Assembly (NCBI GenBank): GCA_945897365.1 | Contig: CAMDFD010000025.1 | Span: 1 to 33,278 of the forward strand | DNA length: 33,278 nt | From: Bordetella parapertussis | Lineage (GTDB): Bacteria > Pseudomonadota > Gammaproteobacteria > Burkholderiales > Burkholderiaceae_B | Direction: 5' to 3' | In this document: positions 15,707 to 24,531 of the stretch, one piece after another | Numbering within the stretch: the stretch's first letter is position 1 | How the letters are laid out: the number at the start of each line of letters is the position of its first letter | The notes under the pieces: generated by a model | Database searches by the model: none | Told to the model about the DNA's origin: nothing | Seen by the model: the letters and a program-made list of their open reading frames with translations, nothing else | Made by a program: the position numbers and the translations under genes

Positions 15707-17686
15707 TTATACAGGCGAGGACAGCTGATCCAAGATCGCAGGGTTTTCCAAAGTGGACACATCCTGTGTGACTTTTTCACCCTTGGCCACCACACGCAAC
15801 AATCGTCGCATGATCTTGCCAGAACGCGTCTTGGGTAGGTTGTCACCAAAACGGATTTCTTTTGGTTTGGCGATCGGTCCAATTTCCTTAGCGACCCAGT
15901 TGCGTAACTCTTTGCCAAGCGCGATCGCCTCCTCACCTTCGGGACGCGTGCGTTTCAGCACCACAAACGCCACGACAGCTTCGCCAGTTGTGTCATCAGG
16001 ACGTCCCACGACTGCGGCCTCTGCCACCATCGGATGCGCGACCAACGCGGACTCGACTTCCATGGTTCCCAAGCGATGGCCTGAAACGTTCAACACGTCA
16101 TCAATCCGACCCATAATCCAGAAACAACCATCCTTGTCGCACTGGGCACCATCGCCCGCCAAGTAATAGCCGCCAAGTTCTGGCGGAAAATAGCTTTTGA
16201 CAAAGCGATCGGGATCACCCCAGATGTTGCGGATCATTGACGGCCAGGGACGCTTGATCACCAGTAACCCACCCTGACCCGCCTCAACATCACCACCGAC
16301 CTCGTCTACGATCGCAGCCGTAATACCCGGTAAGCGCGTGGTGCATGAGCCAGGCTTGAGTGGTGTGGCGCCAGGCAGAGGCGTAATCATGTGTCCACCC
16401 GTCTCGGTTTGCCACCACGTATCGACAATCGGACAACGACCACCCCCGACATTGGTGTGGTACCACATCCAAGCTTCAGGATTGATGGGCTCACCGACTG
16501 AACCAATCAAACGTAAACTGTTCAAGTCATAGGATTTGGGATGATGTGCTGCGGTAGCCTCAGAGGCTTTGATCAAAGAACGGATTGCCGTGGGTGCCGT
16601 GTAGAAAATCGTGGCTTTGTGATCCTGAATCATTTTCCAGAAACGACCCGCATCCGGATAGGTTGGTACACCTTCGAAAACAATCTGGGTCATACCAGCG
16701 GCCAACGGACCATAGGCGATATAGGTATGACCTGTTACCCAGCCCACATCAGCGGTACACCAAAACACATCGTTCGCCTTGACATCAAAGACCCACTGCA
16801 TGGTCAATTTTGCCCACAATAAATATCCACCCGAGGAATGTTGGACGCCCTTGGGCTTTCCCGTTGAACCCGAGGTATACAAAATAAACAATGGGTGCTC
16901 TGCATTGACGGGTACAGCCGGACACTCTTTGGCCTGCCTTTCCGATAACTCGTGCATCCATAGGTCGCGTTTGGTATCCCAAGCGATCTTATTGCCTGTG
17001 CGCTTGTAGACCACAACATGTCGCACAGCCTCGCAGCCGCCCATGCCAAGGGCCTCGTCGACCGCTGGTTTGAGCGCAATCGCACGACCACCGCGCATTT
17101 GCTCGTCCGCGGTAATCACGAGCGTGGCACCCACATCGGTGATGCGCTCTTGCAGACTCTTGGAGGAAAAACCACCAAAAACCACCGAGTGCGTCATCCC
17201 AAGTCGGGCACAAGCCTGCATTGCAACAACGGCCTCGACAGACATGGGCAAATAAATAATGGAACGCTCACCGGTCTTGTAACCCAGCGATTTCAAGCCA
17301 TTTGCAAACTGACAGACGCGTTCGTACAGCTGCTGGTAAGTAACTTTTTGAACCTCGCCACTGTCAGACTCAAAAATGATTGCAACCTTGTTGGCATTGC
17401 CATTTTTTAAATTGACATCGAGACAGTTGGCAGAAACGTTGAGCTCGCCGTCGCCAAACCACTCATAGAACGGTGCACGTGTCTCGTCCAGCACCTTGGT
17501 AAAGGGCTTGTTCCATTGCAGCTCCTCGCGCGCCAAGCGCCCCCAAAAACCTTCCGGGTCCCGATCGGACTCTGCAAGCAGCGCCGCATAACCAGCCGCC
17601 TGAGAGACATTGGCTTGTTTGGCAAAGTCTGCTGGAGGTGGAAAAACACGCGTCTCGACCAGTGTTGATTCAATCGAATTAGACAT
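15707..17686 (-). CDS. acs: Acetyl-CoA synthetase (AMP-forming)
   Basis: A 659-residue acetate-CoA ligase of the standard length. The ATP-binding A3 motif YTSGSTGKPKG, the TADVGWVTGHTYIAYGPL segment and the WWQTETGG motif place it with Acs. The C-terminal A10 motif LPKTRSGKIMRR has the catalytic lysine that is acetylated by Pat-type enzymes in relatives. A GGAGAC ribosome site lies upstream. It is the third gene on the minus strand after prpE and the GlcG-like gene, with a 65-bp gap, and may be partly cotranscribed with them. Confidence 0.97.
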   Translation of the reverse strand: MSNSIESTLVETRVFPPPADFAKQANVSQAAGYAALLAESDRDPEGFWGRLAREELQWNKPFTKVLDETRAPFYEWFGDGELNVSANCLDVNLKNGNANKVAIIFESDSGEVQKVTYQQLYERVCQFANGLKSLGYKTGERSIIYLPMSVEAVVAMQACARLGMTHSVVFGGFSSKSLQERITDVGATLVITADEQMRGGRAIALKPAVDEALGMGGCEAVRHVVVYKRTGNKIAWDTKRDLWMHELSERQAKECPAVPVNAEHPLFILYTSGSTGKPKGVQHSSGGYLLWAKLTMQWVFDVKANDVFWCTADVGWVTGHTYIAYGPLAAGMTQIVFEGVPTYPDAGRFWKMIQDHKATIFYTAPTAIRSLIKASEATAAHHPKSYDLNSLRLIGSVGEPINPEAWMWYHTNVGGGRCPIVDTWWQTETGGHMITPLPGATPLKPGSCTTRLPGITAAIVDEVGGDVEAGQGGLLVIKRPWPSMIRNIWGDPDRFVKSYFPPELGGYYLAGDGAQCDKDGCFWIMGRIDDVLNVSGHRLGTMEVESALVAHPMVAEAAVVGRPDDTTGEAVVAFVVLKRTRPEGEEAIALGKELRNWVAKEIGPIAKPKEIRFGDNLPKTRSGKIMRRLLRVVAKGEKVTQDVSTLENPAILDQLSSPV

Positions 17687-17751
17687 AAAAGGGAGTCTCC
17701 TCTTTCATCCGTTAGGAAGTGGGGGTTATAAATACGTCTTCATTATGACCA

Positions 17752-18159
17752 TTAAATCTTTAACGCAGCGATTCCGGCAGCGGCAATCTGCGCATCCTCA
17801 TTGGACTGCACGCCTGAGACGCCAACCGCACCGATCGTCACACCGTCTATCAAAATCGGCAACCCGCCCTCAAGCATGCCCTGCAACAACGGCGCGGACA
17901 AAAAGGATATGCGACCCTGATTGATCACGTCCTCGTAAATTTTGGATTCACGGGCGCCCATCGCAGCAGTATGCGCCTTTGCCGGCGCAATATAGGCCGA
18001 AATCGTGTTGGCACCATCTAGACGCTGCATCCCGAGCATGTGGCCACCATCATCCACCACGGCGATCGTCACAGCCCATTTGTTTTGATGGGCATGGGCC
18101 TTGGCAGCCTCGAGAATCAGTGAAACATCCGCATCGGTCAATACAACTTTGGTTTTCAT
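17752..18159 (-). CDS. GlcG/HbpS-type heme-binding-like protein
   Basis: A 135-residue GlcG/HbpS (DUF336) domain protein. Family features are WAVTIAVVDDGGHMLGMQRLDGA (about 28-50), the AKAHTAA segment and the C-terminal GVSGVQSNEDAQIAAAG. Members bind heme or cobalamin-like ligands or are of unknown role, and are frequently found near genes for organic-acid or glycolate use. Its ATG overlaps the prpE stop by four bases (ATGA), with an AAGGA ribosome site inside prpE, so the two are translationally coupled. No signal peptide is seen, in contrast to secreted HbpS. Confidence 0.88.
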   Translation of the reverse strand: MKTKVVLTDADVSLILEAAKAHAHQNKWAVTIAVVDDGGHMLGMQRLDGANTISAYIAPAKAHTAAMGARESKIYEDVINQGRISFLSAPLLQGMLEGGLPILIDGVTIGAVGVSGVQSNEDAQIAAAGIAALKI

Positions 18160-20042
18160 AGTGAATCCTTAATTTGTTCAAGTGCACTGGGGTCTTCAAT
18201 TGTGGTGAGGTCGCCTGGATCACGTCCTTCGCAAACGGCCACAATAGCTCGGCGTAGAACTTTACCAGAACGCGTTTTAGGCAGCACGGTGACAAAGCGA
18301 ACACGGGCTGGTCGTGCGACAGGACCCAACTGCTCGTCGACCAGCCTCATGATGTCGCCTTCGAGCTTCATATTCGCAGCGGCATCGGCATAGAGGGAGG
18401 GGGCACGCAAGACCGCAAATCCGACCGCGACTTGCCCTTTAAGTTGATCCGCAATCCCCACGACGGCAGACTCGGCCACCGCAGGGTGACTATTAATGGA
18501 CTCCTCGATTTCTCGGGTCCCTAAACGGTGCCCCGCCACATTAATTACGTCGTCAGTGCGGCCCAAAATGAACCAATAGCCTTCTTTGTCGACCAGCCCC
18601 CAATCAAAGGTCGAATACACCTTACGTCCGGGAATAGAGGAAAAATAGGTCTCCACAAAGCGGGTATCATCGCCCCAAATCGTGGTCATGGCACCAGGCG
18701 GCAAAGGGGGGACAATGGCCACCACGCCCTTTTCATCGGGACCTAGGTCCTCACCCGTTTGCTCATTGAGCACACGGACATCAAAACCATAGACGGGAAA
18801 AGACGGGCTACCGAACTTTGTCTGGACCTGTTCAATCCCGGGTTGAGCAGCCAAAATCGGCCATCCTGTCTCAGTCTGCCAGTAGTTGTCAATAATCGGT
18901 TTACCCAAACCCTCCGCAATCCACTTGGCTGTCGGCTCGTCTAGTGGCTCACCCGCCATATACAAAGCACGCAAGCTCGATAGATCATATTTTTTGAGCA
19001 GTGCGGGATCTTGCTTTTTCAAAACACGAATCGCGGTCGGAGCCGAAAACATCGTATTGACTTTAAACCGCTCGACCAGGCTCCAGAGAATACCTCCATC
19101 CGGGCGTACGGGTGTGCCCTCGTACAAAATCGTGGTTTGACCAGCTATCAACGGCCCATAGACAATATAGGAATGTCCCACCACCCAACCGATATCACTC
19201 GTACACAAATAGGTATCACCGGGCTGACCATTAAAAATGCGTTGCATCGAAGACGCTAACGCGACTGCATAGCCACCCGTATCGCGTTGAACGCCCTTGG
19301 GCTTGCCTGTCGTTCCAGAGGTGTACAGCACGTAACTAGGCGAAGACGACTCCAGCCAAGTGACAGGCACCTCAACGCCGTTAAACTCCCTTCGCAAGGT
19401 GTCATAGTCCAGATCCCGCCCTGCAACAGGCTCGAACGCAAATAGCCCGCGATTAACGACGATCACCTTCTCAGGTGGGCGCGTCGACAAGGCGATTGCC
19501 TTGTCCATCAGGGGTTTATAGGGTGTCACTTTGCCACCACGCGAACCCGCATCCGCGCAAATAATGACCTTTGGAGCGGCATCATCAATACGTTGCGCCA
19601 AATTCACCGAGGCAAAACCACCAAAGACGACGGAGTGAATCGCCCCTAAGCGCGCGCAGGCCAGCATCGCAAAAACCGCTTCGGGCACCATGGGCATATA
19701 AATGAGGACACGATCGCCCTGGCCGATACCCTGAGCGACCAACATCGCAGCCATCGCATTCACTTCTTGGTAGATTTGGCGGCGGGTATAAGTTTGTTCT
19801 TGATCGACCTCGGTCGATACCCAGATCAAAGCAGGTTCGTCAGCCTGAGAGTCTAGCCATCGATCGACTGCGTTGAAGCATAAATTAGTCTTTCCGCCCA
19901 CATACCACTTGGCGAAAGGAGGGTTGGAAAAGTCTAAAACCTGTTTAAAGGGTGTTTCCCAGTGGACAAGTTCGGCCTCTTTTGACCAAAATAGATCCCT
20001 ATCATGTAGGGAATTGTGGTGGGTGCGTTTGATGGTCTGCAT
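18156..20042 (-). CDS. prpE: Propionate-CoA ligase / short-chain acyl-CoA synthetase
   Basis: A 628-residue AMP-forming acyl-CoA synthetase of the PrpE type. A3 reads YTSGTTGKPKGVQ, followed by TSDIGWVVGHSYIVYGPL and NYWQTETGWP; the C-terminal A10 motif is LPKTRSGKVLRR. The start FWSKEAELVHWETPFKQVLDFSNPPFAKWYVGG is typical of PrpE rather than Acs. It activates propionate for the methylcitrate or related pathway; no prpB/C/D genes are in the window. It leads a minus-strand set with the GlcG-like gene and acs, giving two related short-chain ligases in one cluster. The choice of propionate over acetate or butyrate rests on family resemblance only. Confidence 0.9.
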   Translation of the reverse strand: MQTIKRTHHNSLHDRDLFWSKEAELVHWETPFKQVLDFSNPPFAKWYVGGKTNLCFNAVDRWLDSQADEPALIWVSTEVDQEQTYTRRQIYQEVNAMAAMLVAQGIGQGDRVLIYMPMVPEAVFAMLACARLGAIHSVVFGGFASVNLAQRIDDAAPKVIICADAGSRGGKVTPYKPLMDKAIALSTRPPEKVIVVNRGLFAFEPVAGRDLDYDTLRREFNGVEVPVTWLESSSPSYVLYTSGTTGKPKGVQRDTGGYAVALASSMQRIFNGQPGDTYLCTSDIGWVVGHSYIVYGPLIAGQTTILYEGTPVRPDGGILWSLVERFKVNTMFSAPTAIRVLKKQDPALLKKYDLSSLRALYMAGEPLDEPTAKWIAEGLGKPIIDNYWQTETGWPILAAQPGIEQVQTKFGSPSFPVYGFDVRVLNEQTGEDLGPDEKGVVAIVPPLPPGAMTTIWGDDTRFVETYFSSIPGRKVYSTFDWGLVDKEGYWFILGRTDDVINVAGHRLGTREIEESINSHPAVAESAVVGIADQLKGQVAVGFAVLRAPSLYADAAANMKLEGDIMRLVDEQLGPVARPARVRFVTVLPKTRSGKVLRRAIVAVCEGRDPGDLTTIEDPSALEQIKDSL

Positions 20043-20205
20043 AACCGTCTCCGACTGCTTTTTTGGAATTTTGAGGCTTTTTGTACTACTATTCTTTCAG
20101 GTCTAGCTTTCACGAGCCTTTCCAAAGTCTACTTTTTTTTGTGTTGAGTCAATATTTATCATTTATTCAACGAATTTTTTCCGTCTTTCCGAGTGCACTA
20201 AAACG

Positions 20206-20820
20206 ATGATATTCCCAACAACCGCAAGCACAATGTCAAGAGTCGCCCTGCAGATGCTGCAAAGCACACGCATGGTTTTTGCTTGCTTGGGAGCTGTTTT
20301 ATTAGTTGGTTGCGCAGGACAAGACGGCTCGGAAAACAGCAAGCGCGCGGGTACTGACTGGCGCAACTCCGCCGACCCAATTGGTGCCTTTGCCGCCGGA
20401 CCTAAATACGTGGCTGGCTTAGGTGTAATCGATCATCCACTGGCCAACCAAGCGCTTAATCAACTCGGGATTCGTTACAGTTGGGGTGGCAAATCCCCCG
20501 AAATAGGTTTTGACTGTAGTGGGCTGGTTGTGTACTCAGCTCAACGGTCCTTGGGTTTAAAACTGCCTCCGCGTTCTGATGATATCGCCAAGTTTGGTGA
20601 CAAAATCAACAAAACAGACCTCCAGGTCGGTGATCTGGTCTTTTTTAATACCTTAGGCAGGCGCTACTCGCACGTCGGTGTCTATCTAGGTCAAAACAAG
20701 TTTGTTCATTCTCCGACACGCGGTTCTGTTGTACGCGTCGAAGACATGACACTGCGTTATTGGAGGGCGCGTTACACTGGTGCTCGTCGCCTAGACCCGA
20801 CGCTGATCGCAGCGCGCTGA
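20206..20820 (+). CDS. NlpC/P60 (C40) cell-wall peptidase, predicted lipoprotein
   Basis: A Spr-like peptidoglycan endopeptidase of up to 204 residues. The lipobox LLVGC puts the lipidated Cys at residue 36, after a hydrophobic stretch, so the mature protein should be attached to a membrane facing the periplasm. The catalytic triad is Cys104 (FDCSGLVVY), His156 (YSHVGVYLG) and His168 (FVHSPT). None of the in-frame starts (20206, 20233, 20254, 20272) has a clear ribosome site; 20233 or 20254 would give a more usual signal peptide length. It is divergent from prpE and its end overlaps the convergent DUF2325 gene by 30 bp. Confidence 0.9.
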   Translation: MIFPTTASTMSRVALQMLQSTRMVFACLGAVLLVGCAGQDGSENSKRAGTDWRNSADPIGAFAAGPKYVAGLGVIDHPLANQALNQLGIRYSWGGKSPEIGFDCSGLVVYSAQRSLGLKLPPRSDDIAKFGDKINKTDLQVGDLVFFNTLGRRYSHVGVYLGQNKFVHSPTRGSVVRVEDMTLRYWRARYTGARRLDPTLIAAR

Positions 20821-21210
20821 ACCCGCGCAATCACACAAGCCGCATTGCTCGAGTGCCTGTTGCATCGCACACACGGATCGTCTGCATGCGACCACTCTCA
20901 CCCCAGACTTTAGCGCTGCATTCCTAAACGTTTTCATGACGTTATGGCCTAAAAAATCCGTCAAAAGAATGACTATTTGCGTTCCACTGGGCAGCGCAAG
21001 CGTCTTTTTTTGATGTGCTGGATCCCGGCCACTAATGTGATGCGTAATCGAAATATTGTGTCCGCGCAGCAAGTCCGGGATATTTCCAAGGCGATCTGCC
21101 CCCACGATCACCGCGCTAAGCGTTGGATTCGCATACCCAGGAACTGTTTTGCGTGCTGTGTTGCTGGGCGTCGAAACGATTGCGTAAGAAGTATTGGGGA
21201 TTGGAATCAT
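20791..21210 (-). CDS. DUF2325 domain protein, probably iron-regulated
   Basis: A 139-residue protein whose core (about 30-125) matches DUF2325: LSAVIVGADRLGNIPDLL, then ITHHISGR, then VILLTDFLGHNVMKTFRNAALKSGVRVVACRR. Family function is not established. A strong AGGAG ribosome site precedes the ATG. A Fur-box-like sequence lies about 28-50 bp upstream, so repression by iron is likely. The C-terminus is Cys-rich (QCGLCDCAGSARC), which is unusual for the family and could bind metal. Its last 30 bp overlap the convergent NlpC/P60 gene. Confidence 0.75.
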   Translation of the reverse strand: MIPIPNTSYAIVSTPSNTARKTVPGYANPTLSAVIVGADRLGNIPDLLRGHNISITHHISGRDPAHQKKTLALPSGTQIVILLTDFLGHNVMKTFRNAALKSGVRVVACRRSVCAMQQALEQCGLCDCAGSARCDQRRV

Positions 21211-21238
21211 GTCTGCTCCTAAAAATGGTGACAGACTA

Positions 21239-21260
21239 AATGATAATGATTCTTATTTAA
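21239..21260 (-). promoter_or_regulatory. Fur-box-like operator upstream of the DUF2325 gene
   Basis: The run GATAATGATTCTTATTT matches the first nine bases of the 19-bp Fur consensus exactly, and about 13 of 19 overall. It is placed 30-50 bp before the start codon of the DUF2325 gene, a common location for a Fur operator over a promoter. It also lies between that gene and the end of the CysB-family gene. The match is seen; regulation is inferred. Confidence 0.5.
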
Positions 21261-21279
21261 ATATCAAGCGTAATAATAC

Positions 21280-22224
21280 TCATTCGTGTTTATTTTCAAT
21301 CATATTTCGGACATGTGTGGCATCTAACTCTGGGTTTAACATCGAAATAAACGTGTAAACATAATCACGTAAAAACACCCCGGACTTGAGCGCAACCTTG
21401 GTCGTTTGCTTGCCAAACAGGTGCCCGGCGGGCAGACTCACAAGATTTCCATCACGCGCGGGCTCATAGGCCATACCAGCAATAATGCCGATACCCAAGC
21501 CAACATCTACATAGGTTTTAATCACGTCCGCATCGATCGCTTCGAGCACCACATCGGGACGGATACTGTGCGCCTCAAAGGCGCGGTCAATCGAGAGCCG
21601 CCCTGAAAAAGCTTTGTCGTATGTCACGATCGGATAGCTCGCCAAATGCTCAAGCGTGAGCTCAAAGCCTTTTTTATGAGAAAGCTCAGCCAGAGGGTGA
21701 TCCGGTTTGATGACGACAGAGTGTTCCCAAATATAGCAAGGCATGGTCTCGAGTCCTGGGGTCAGTGCCAAAGACTCCGTGGCAACCGCGAGATCGGCCT
21801 GCCCGCTCAGAACCATTTGTGCGAGTTGCGGCGGACTGCCCTCGGCAAGCGAAAGATGTACTTTGGGAAACTGTTGGCGAAAAGCCGGGATCACTTTGGG
21901 CAACACATAGCGAGCCTGCGTATGCGTACACGCAATCACCAAACTCCCCTCGTCGCGCTTAGCAAACTCATCACTGACTTTTTTGAGATTGTCGATATCT
22001 AGCATGATGCGCTCGACAACCTGCGCCACGGCCTTACCGGGCTTGGTTAAGCCCTTGATCCGCTTACCATGACGCTCAAAAATCTGGACGCCAAGCTCAT
22101 CCTCAAACTCAAGGATCGCTTTGGATACCCCAGGCTGTGAGGTAAACAAACTGCGAGCCGCTTCTGTGAGATTGAAGTCTAGTCGAATGGTTTCACGGAC
22201 AAAACGAAACTGCTGCAAGTTCAT
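21280..22224 (-). CDS. cysB: LysR-type regulator of the CysB family
   Basis: A 314-residue LysR regulator. The N-terminal winged helix (about 1-60) has FTSQPGVSKAILEFEDELGVQIFERHGKR, close to E. coli CysB ([23 protein letters not shown]). The effector domain carries IACTHTQARYVLPKVI, EGSPPQLAQMV and the AIDADVIKTYVDVGLGIGIIAGMA segment typical of CysB/Cbl, which bind O-acetylserine or sulfate-type ligands. It should therefore control sulfur assimilation, but no cys genes lie nearby. A Cbl-like or SsuR-like role is equally possible. The upstream gene on the other strand is pepA, across 214 bp. Confidence 0.85.
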   Translation of the reverse strand: MNLQQFRFVRETIRLDFNLTEAARSLFTSQPGVSKAILEFEDELGVQIFERHGKRIKGLTKPGKAVAQVVERIMLDIDNLKKVSDEFAKRDEGSLVIACTHTQARYVLPKVIPAFRQQFPKVHLSLAEGSPPQLAQMVLSGQADLAVATESLALTPGLETMPCYIWEHSVVIKPDHPLAELSHKKGFELTLEHLASYPIVTYDKAFSGRLSIDRAFEAHSIRPDVVLEAIDADVIKTYVDVGLGIGIIAGMAYEPARDGNLVSLPAGHLFGKQTTKVALKSGVFLRDYVYTFISMLNPELDATHVRNMIENKHE

Positions 22225-22258
22225 GTTGAATCTCCTGTCAACACGATTATAAGTAATA

Positions 22259-22272
22259 TAGAAAATATTCTA
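22259..22272. promoter_or_regulatory. AT-rich inverted repeat in the cysB-pepA divergent promoter region
   Basis: TAGAA and TTCTA face each other around AATA, 35 bp upstream of the cysB start, inside a strongly AT-rich stretch (22245-22310). LysR regulators often bind such imperfect T-N11-A dyads and repress their own gene. This is a candidate autoregulatory site only. Confidence 0.3.
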
Positions 22273-22438
22273 AATAACTTTTTTGAATAAGCTAGTATCT
22301 ATTAGATGGTTTGTATGCCACTACCTTTCCTCTGCAGCCGAAAACCCATACGCTGAATCCACCAAACAGACAAAACATGCGAGATAATCTACGCATCCAC
22401 AAACTTAATCACCTCAAGCTTATCAACAGGCAGGACCT

Positions 22439-23953
22439 ATGGACTTCAGCACGCACGTTACCGTCTCCCCCCATCAAATTAAAACCGCAGCACTCGCGAT
22501 TGGTGTTTTCTCCGATGGCATTTTGAGCACCACTGCTGACATTATTGATCGCGCCAGCCAGGGCGCTGTCCGTACGGTGGTAAAAAGCGAATTTCAAGGT
22601 CGTTCGGGCTCCACCCTTGTTTTGCGCGACCTGACCGGTGTGACCGCCGCACGTGTTGTCTTGGTGGGACTCGGCAAGCAAGCTGACTACAGCGCGAAAA
22701 CTCAAGCGAGCGCTGAACGCGCCTTTGCGAATGTGTGCGTCCAAGCACGCCTGATCGAAGCCGCATCCAGCATCGCAGGTATCGCATATGGCTCAAGCAC
22801 CCCCAGAGACCGCGCCCGCATCGCAGCGAGCTCAGTCGGCGAAGCCACCTATTACTACGATGCGAGTTTCGGAAAACCGGATATTGAGGCGCGCCCTAAG
22901 CTTAAAAAAATCTCCCTCCTCGTCGCCAAAACAGACCAAAGCGCGGCAAACGAAGGGCTCAAAGAAGGCGCAGCACTCGCTCAGGGCATGTCGCTCGCCC
23001 GCACGCTAGGCAATATGCCAGGCAACTTGTGTACCCCCACCTACTTGGGTGACACAGCTAAAAAACTGGGCCGTGAATTCAAAAGTATCAAGGTCAGTGT
23101 GCTCGATCGCAAACAAATTGAAGCGCTCGGTATGGGCTCCTTTTTATCGGTTGCAAAAGGCTCCGCCGAAGCACCTCGCTTTATCGTGATGCACTACAAA
23201 GGCAAGGAAGCCACTAAAAAAGCCGGCAAAGGCACCAAAGACAAAGGTCCCGTCGTCCTCGTCGGAAAAGGCATTACGTTTGACTCCGGAGGGATCTCCA
23301 TCAAGTCTGCCGGCACGATGGATGAAATGAAATTTGATATGTGCGGTGCAGCGAGTGTACTGGGTACTTTCCGCGCGATCGCCGAGATCGAACTGGCGGG
23401 CGAGGTGATCGGACTCATCCCTGCTTGCGAAAATATGCCAAGCGGCACCGCCAACAAACCAGGCGATGTCGTCACCAGCATGTCCGGCCAGACCATCGAG
23501 ATCCTCAACACCGACGCCGAAGGCCGCTTGGTATTGTGTGACGCGTTAACCTATGCCGAGCGTTTCAAGCCCTCAGCCGTGATCGATATCGCGACCTTAA
23601 CGGGTGCGTGCGTGGTCGCGTTGGGCGGCGTGAACTCAGGCCTATTCTCAACTGATGACAGCTTGGCTGAAGCCTTGCTTGCCGCAGGCAAACAAGCTCT
23701 CGACCCCGCTTGGCGCATGCCACTGGACGAGGCCTACCAAGAGCAACTCAAGTCAAACTTTGCAGACATGGCCAATATCGGTGGTCCCCCAGCCGGAGCA
23801 GTCACTGCGGCGTGTTTCTTGTCACGCTTTACCAAAGCTTACAGCTGGGCACATCTCGATATCGCTGGAACAGCTTGGCGCGGGGGCAAAGAAAAAGGCT
23901 CAACAGCCCGCCCGGTGCCTTTGCTCGTGCAATACCTCCTCAATCAGGCCTAA
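22439..23953 (+). CDS. pepA: Leucyl aminopeptidase (cytosol aminopeptidase, M17)
   Basis: A 504-residue M17 aminopeptidase, a two-metal enzyme that removes N-terminal residues and in some bacteria also binds DNA as PepA/XerA. The catalytic lysine and first metal ligands are in VGKGITFDSGGISIKSAGTM, and the signature NTDAEGRLVL is intact. An AGGA site precedes the ATG. The inserted lysine-rich segment GKEATKKAGKGTKDKG ahead of the active site is longer than usual. It is divergent from the CysB-family gene and is followed by holC after 9 bp, a standard proteobacterial pair. Confidence 0.97.
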   Translation: MDFSTHVTVSPHQIKTAALAIGVFSDGILSTTADIIDRASQGAVRTVVKSEFQGRSGSTLVLRDLTGVTAARVVLVGLGKQADYSAKTQASAERAFANVCVQARLIEAASSIAGIAYGSSTPRDRARIAASSVGEATYYYDASFGKPDIEARPKLKKISLLVAKTDQSAANEGLKEGAALAQGMSLARTLGNMPGNLCTPTYLGDTAKKLGREFKSIKVSVLDRKQIEALGMGSFLSVAKGSAEAPRFIVMHYKGKEATKKAGKGTKDKGPVVLVGKGITFDSGGISIKSAGTMDEMKFDMCGAASVLGTFRAIAEIELAGEVIGLIPACENMPSGTANKPGDVVTSMSGQTIEILNTDAEGRLVLCDALTYAERFKPSAVIDIATLTGACVVALGGVNSGLFSTDDSLAEALLAAGKQALDPAWRMPLDEAYQEQLKSNFADMANIGGPPAGAVTAACFLSRFTKAYSWAHLDIAGTAWRGGKEKGSTARPVPLLVQYLLNQA

Positions 23954-23962
23954 GCCCTGTAC

Positions 23963-24409
23963 ATGGCGCGTATTCATTTCGCTTTCGGTGCCTCAGAGCG
24001 CATTGCCCAAGCCTGCCAGACCACTTTAAAACAGTATCTGGCAGGTCAAAAAATGGTGGTGTACTGCAGCGATGTCGCCCGTTTGCGTCAATATGATCAA
24101 AAGCTTTGGGCCGTCGATGAAGCGGCTTTTGTTCCACATGTCTGGGCAGAAGACCCTTTAGCAACCAAAACTCCCATCGTGCTGGTCGCCAAAGACTTAG
24201 CGCTCGCCCTCGAAGGCGTCTCCCCGGATACCTGGTTGCTCAACCTGGATGACAGCTGTCCACCCACCTGCGGGACGCTTGAGCGGGTCTTGGAGATTGT
24301 TTCGGAGCAACCCCAAGATAAAGAGGCTGCGCGACAACGTTGGCGGACCTACCAAACGGCGGGTCACGACCTCAAGTCTTTTTCGCTACAAAGTACAGCA
24401 CACCCCTGA
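23963..24409 (+). CDS. holC: DNA polymerase III, chi subunit
   Basis: A 148-residue HolC, the clamp-loader subunit that connects the polymerase to SSB. The pattern IHFAFGASERIAQACQTTLKQYLAGQKMVVYCSD and the central LWAVDEAAFVPHVWAEDP are diagnostic. The C-terminus (KEAARQRWRTYQTAGHDLKSF) corresponds to the final helix of HolC. It starts 9 bp after pepA without a clear ribosome site of its own, so expression probably depends on pepA translation. Confidence 0.93.
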   Translation: MARIHFAFGASERIAQACQTTLKQYLAGQKMVVYCSDVARLRQYDQKLWAVDEAAFVPHVWAEDPLATKTPIVLVAKDLALALEGVSPDTWLLNLDDSCPPTCGTLERVLEIVSEQPQDKEAARQRWRTYQTAGHDLKSFSLQSTAHP

Positions 24410-24486
24410 GACTAAAATATCCCTACTTTTTGCAAGAAATCTAGCCTTTCAGGGAACTGTAAGGTATGCTTTCAGTCATAGACTTT

Positions 24487-24517
24487 GGACTCAGTCAATT
24501 GGTCGAGTCCTATTTTT
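24487..24517 (+). terminator. Possible weak terminator or leader hairpin before the BI-1 gene
   Basis: GGACTC (24487-24492) and GAGTCC (24505-24510) are inverted repeats around 12 nt, followed by TATTTTTG. It could end the pepA-holC transcript or, since the BI-1 ATG lies 21 nt further on, form a hairpin in its leader. The stem is short (6 bp) and the T run interrupted. Confidence 0.35.
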
Positions 24518-24531
24518 GAAAGGAGCTTTAA

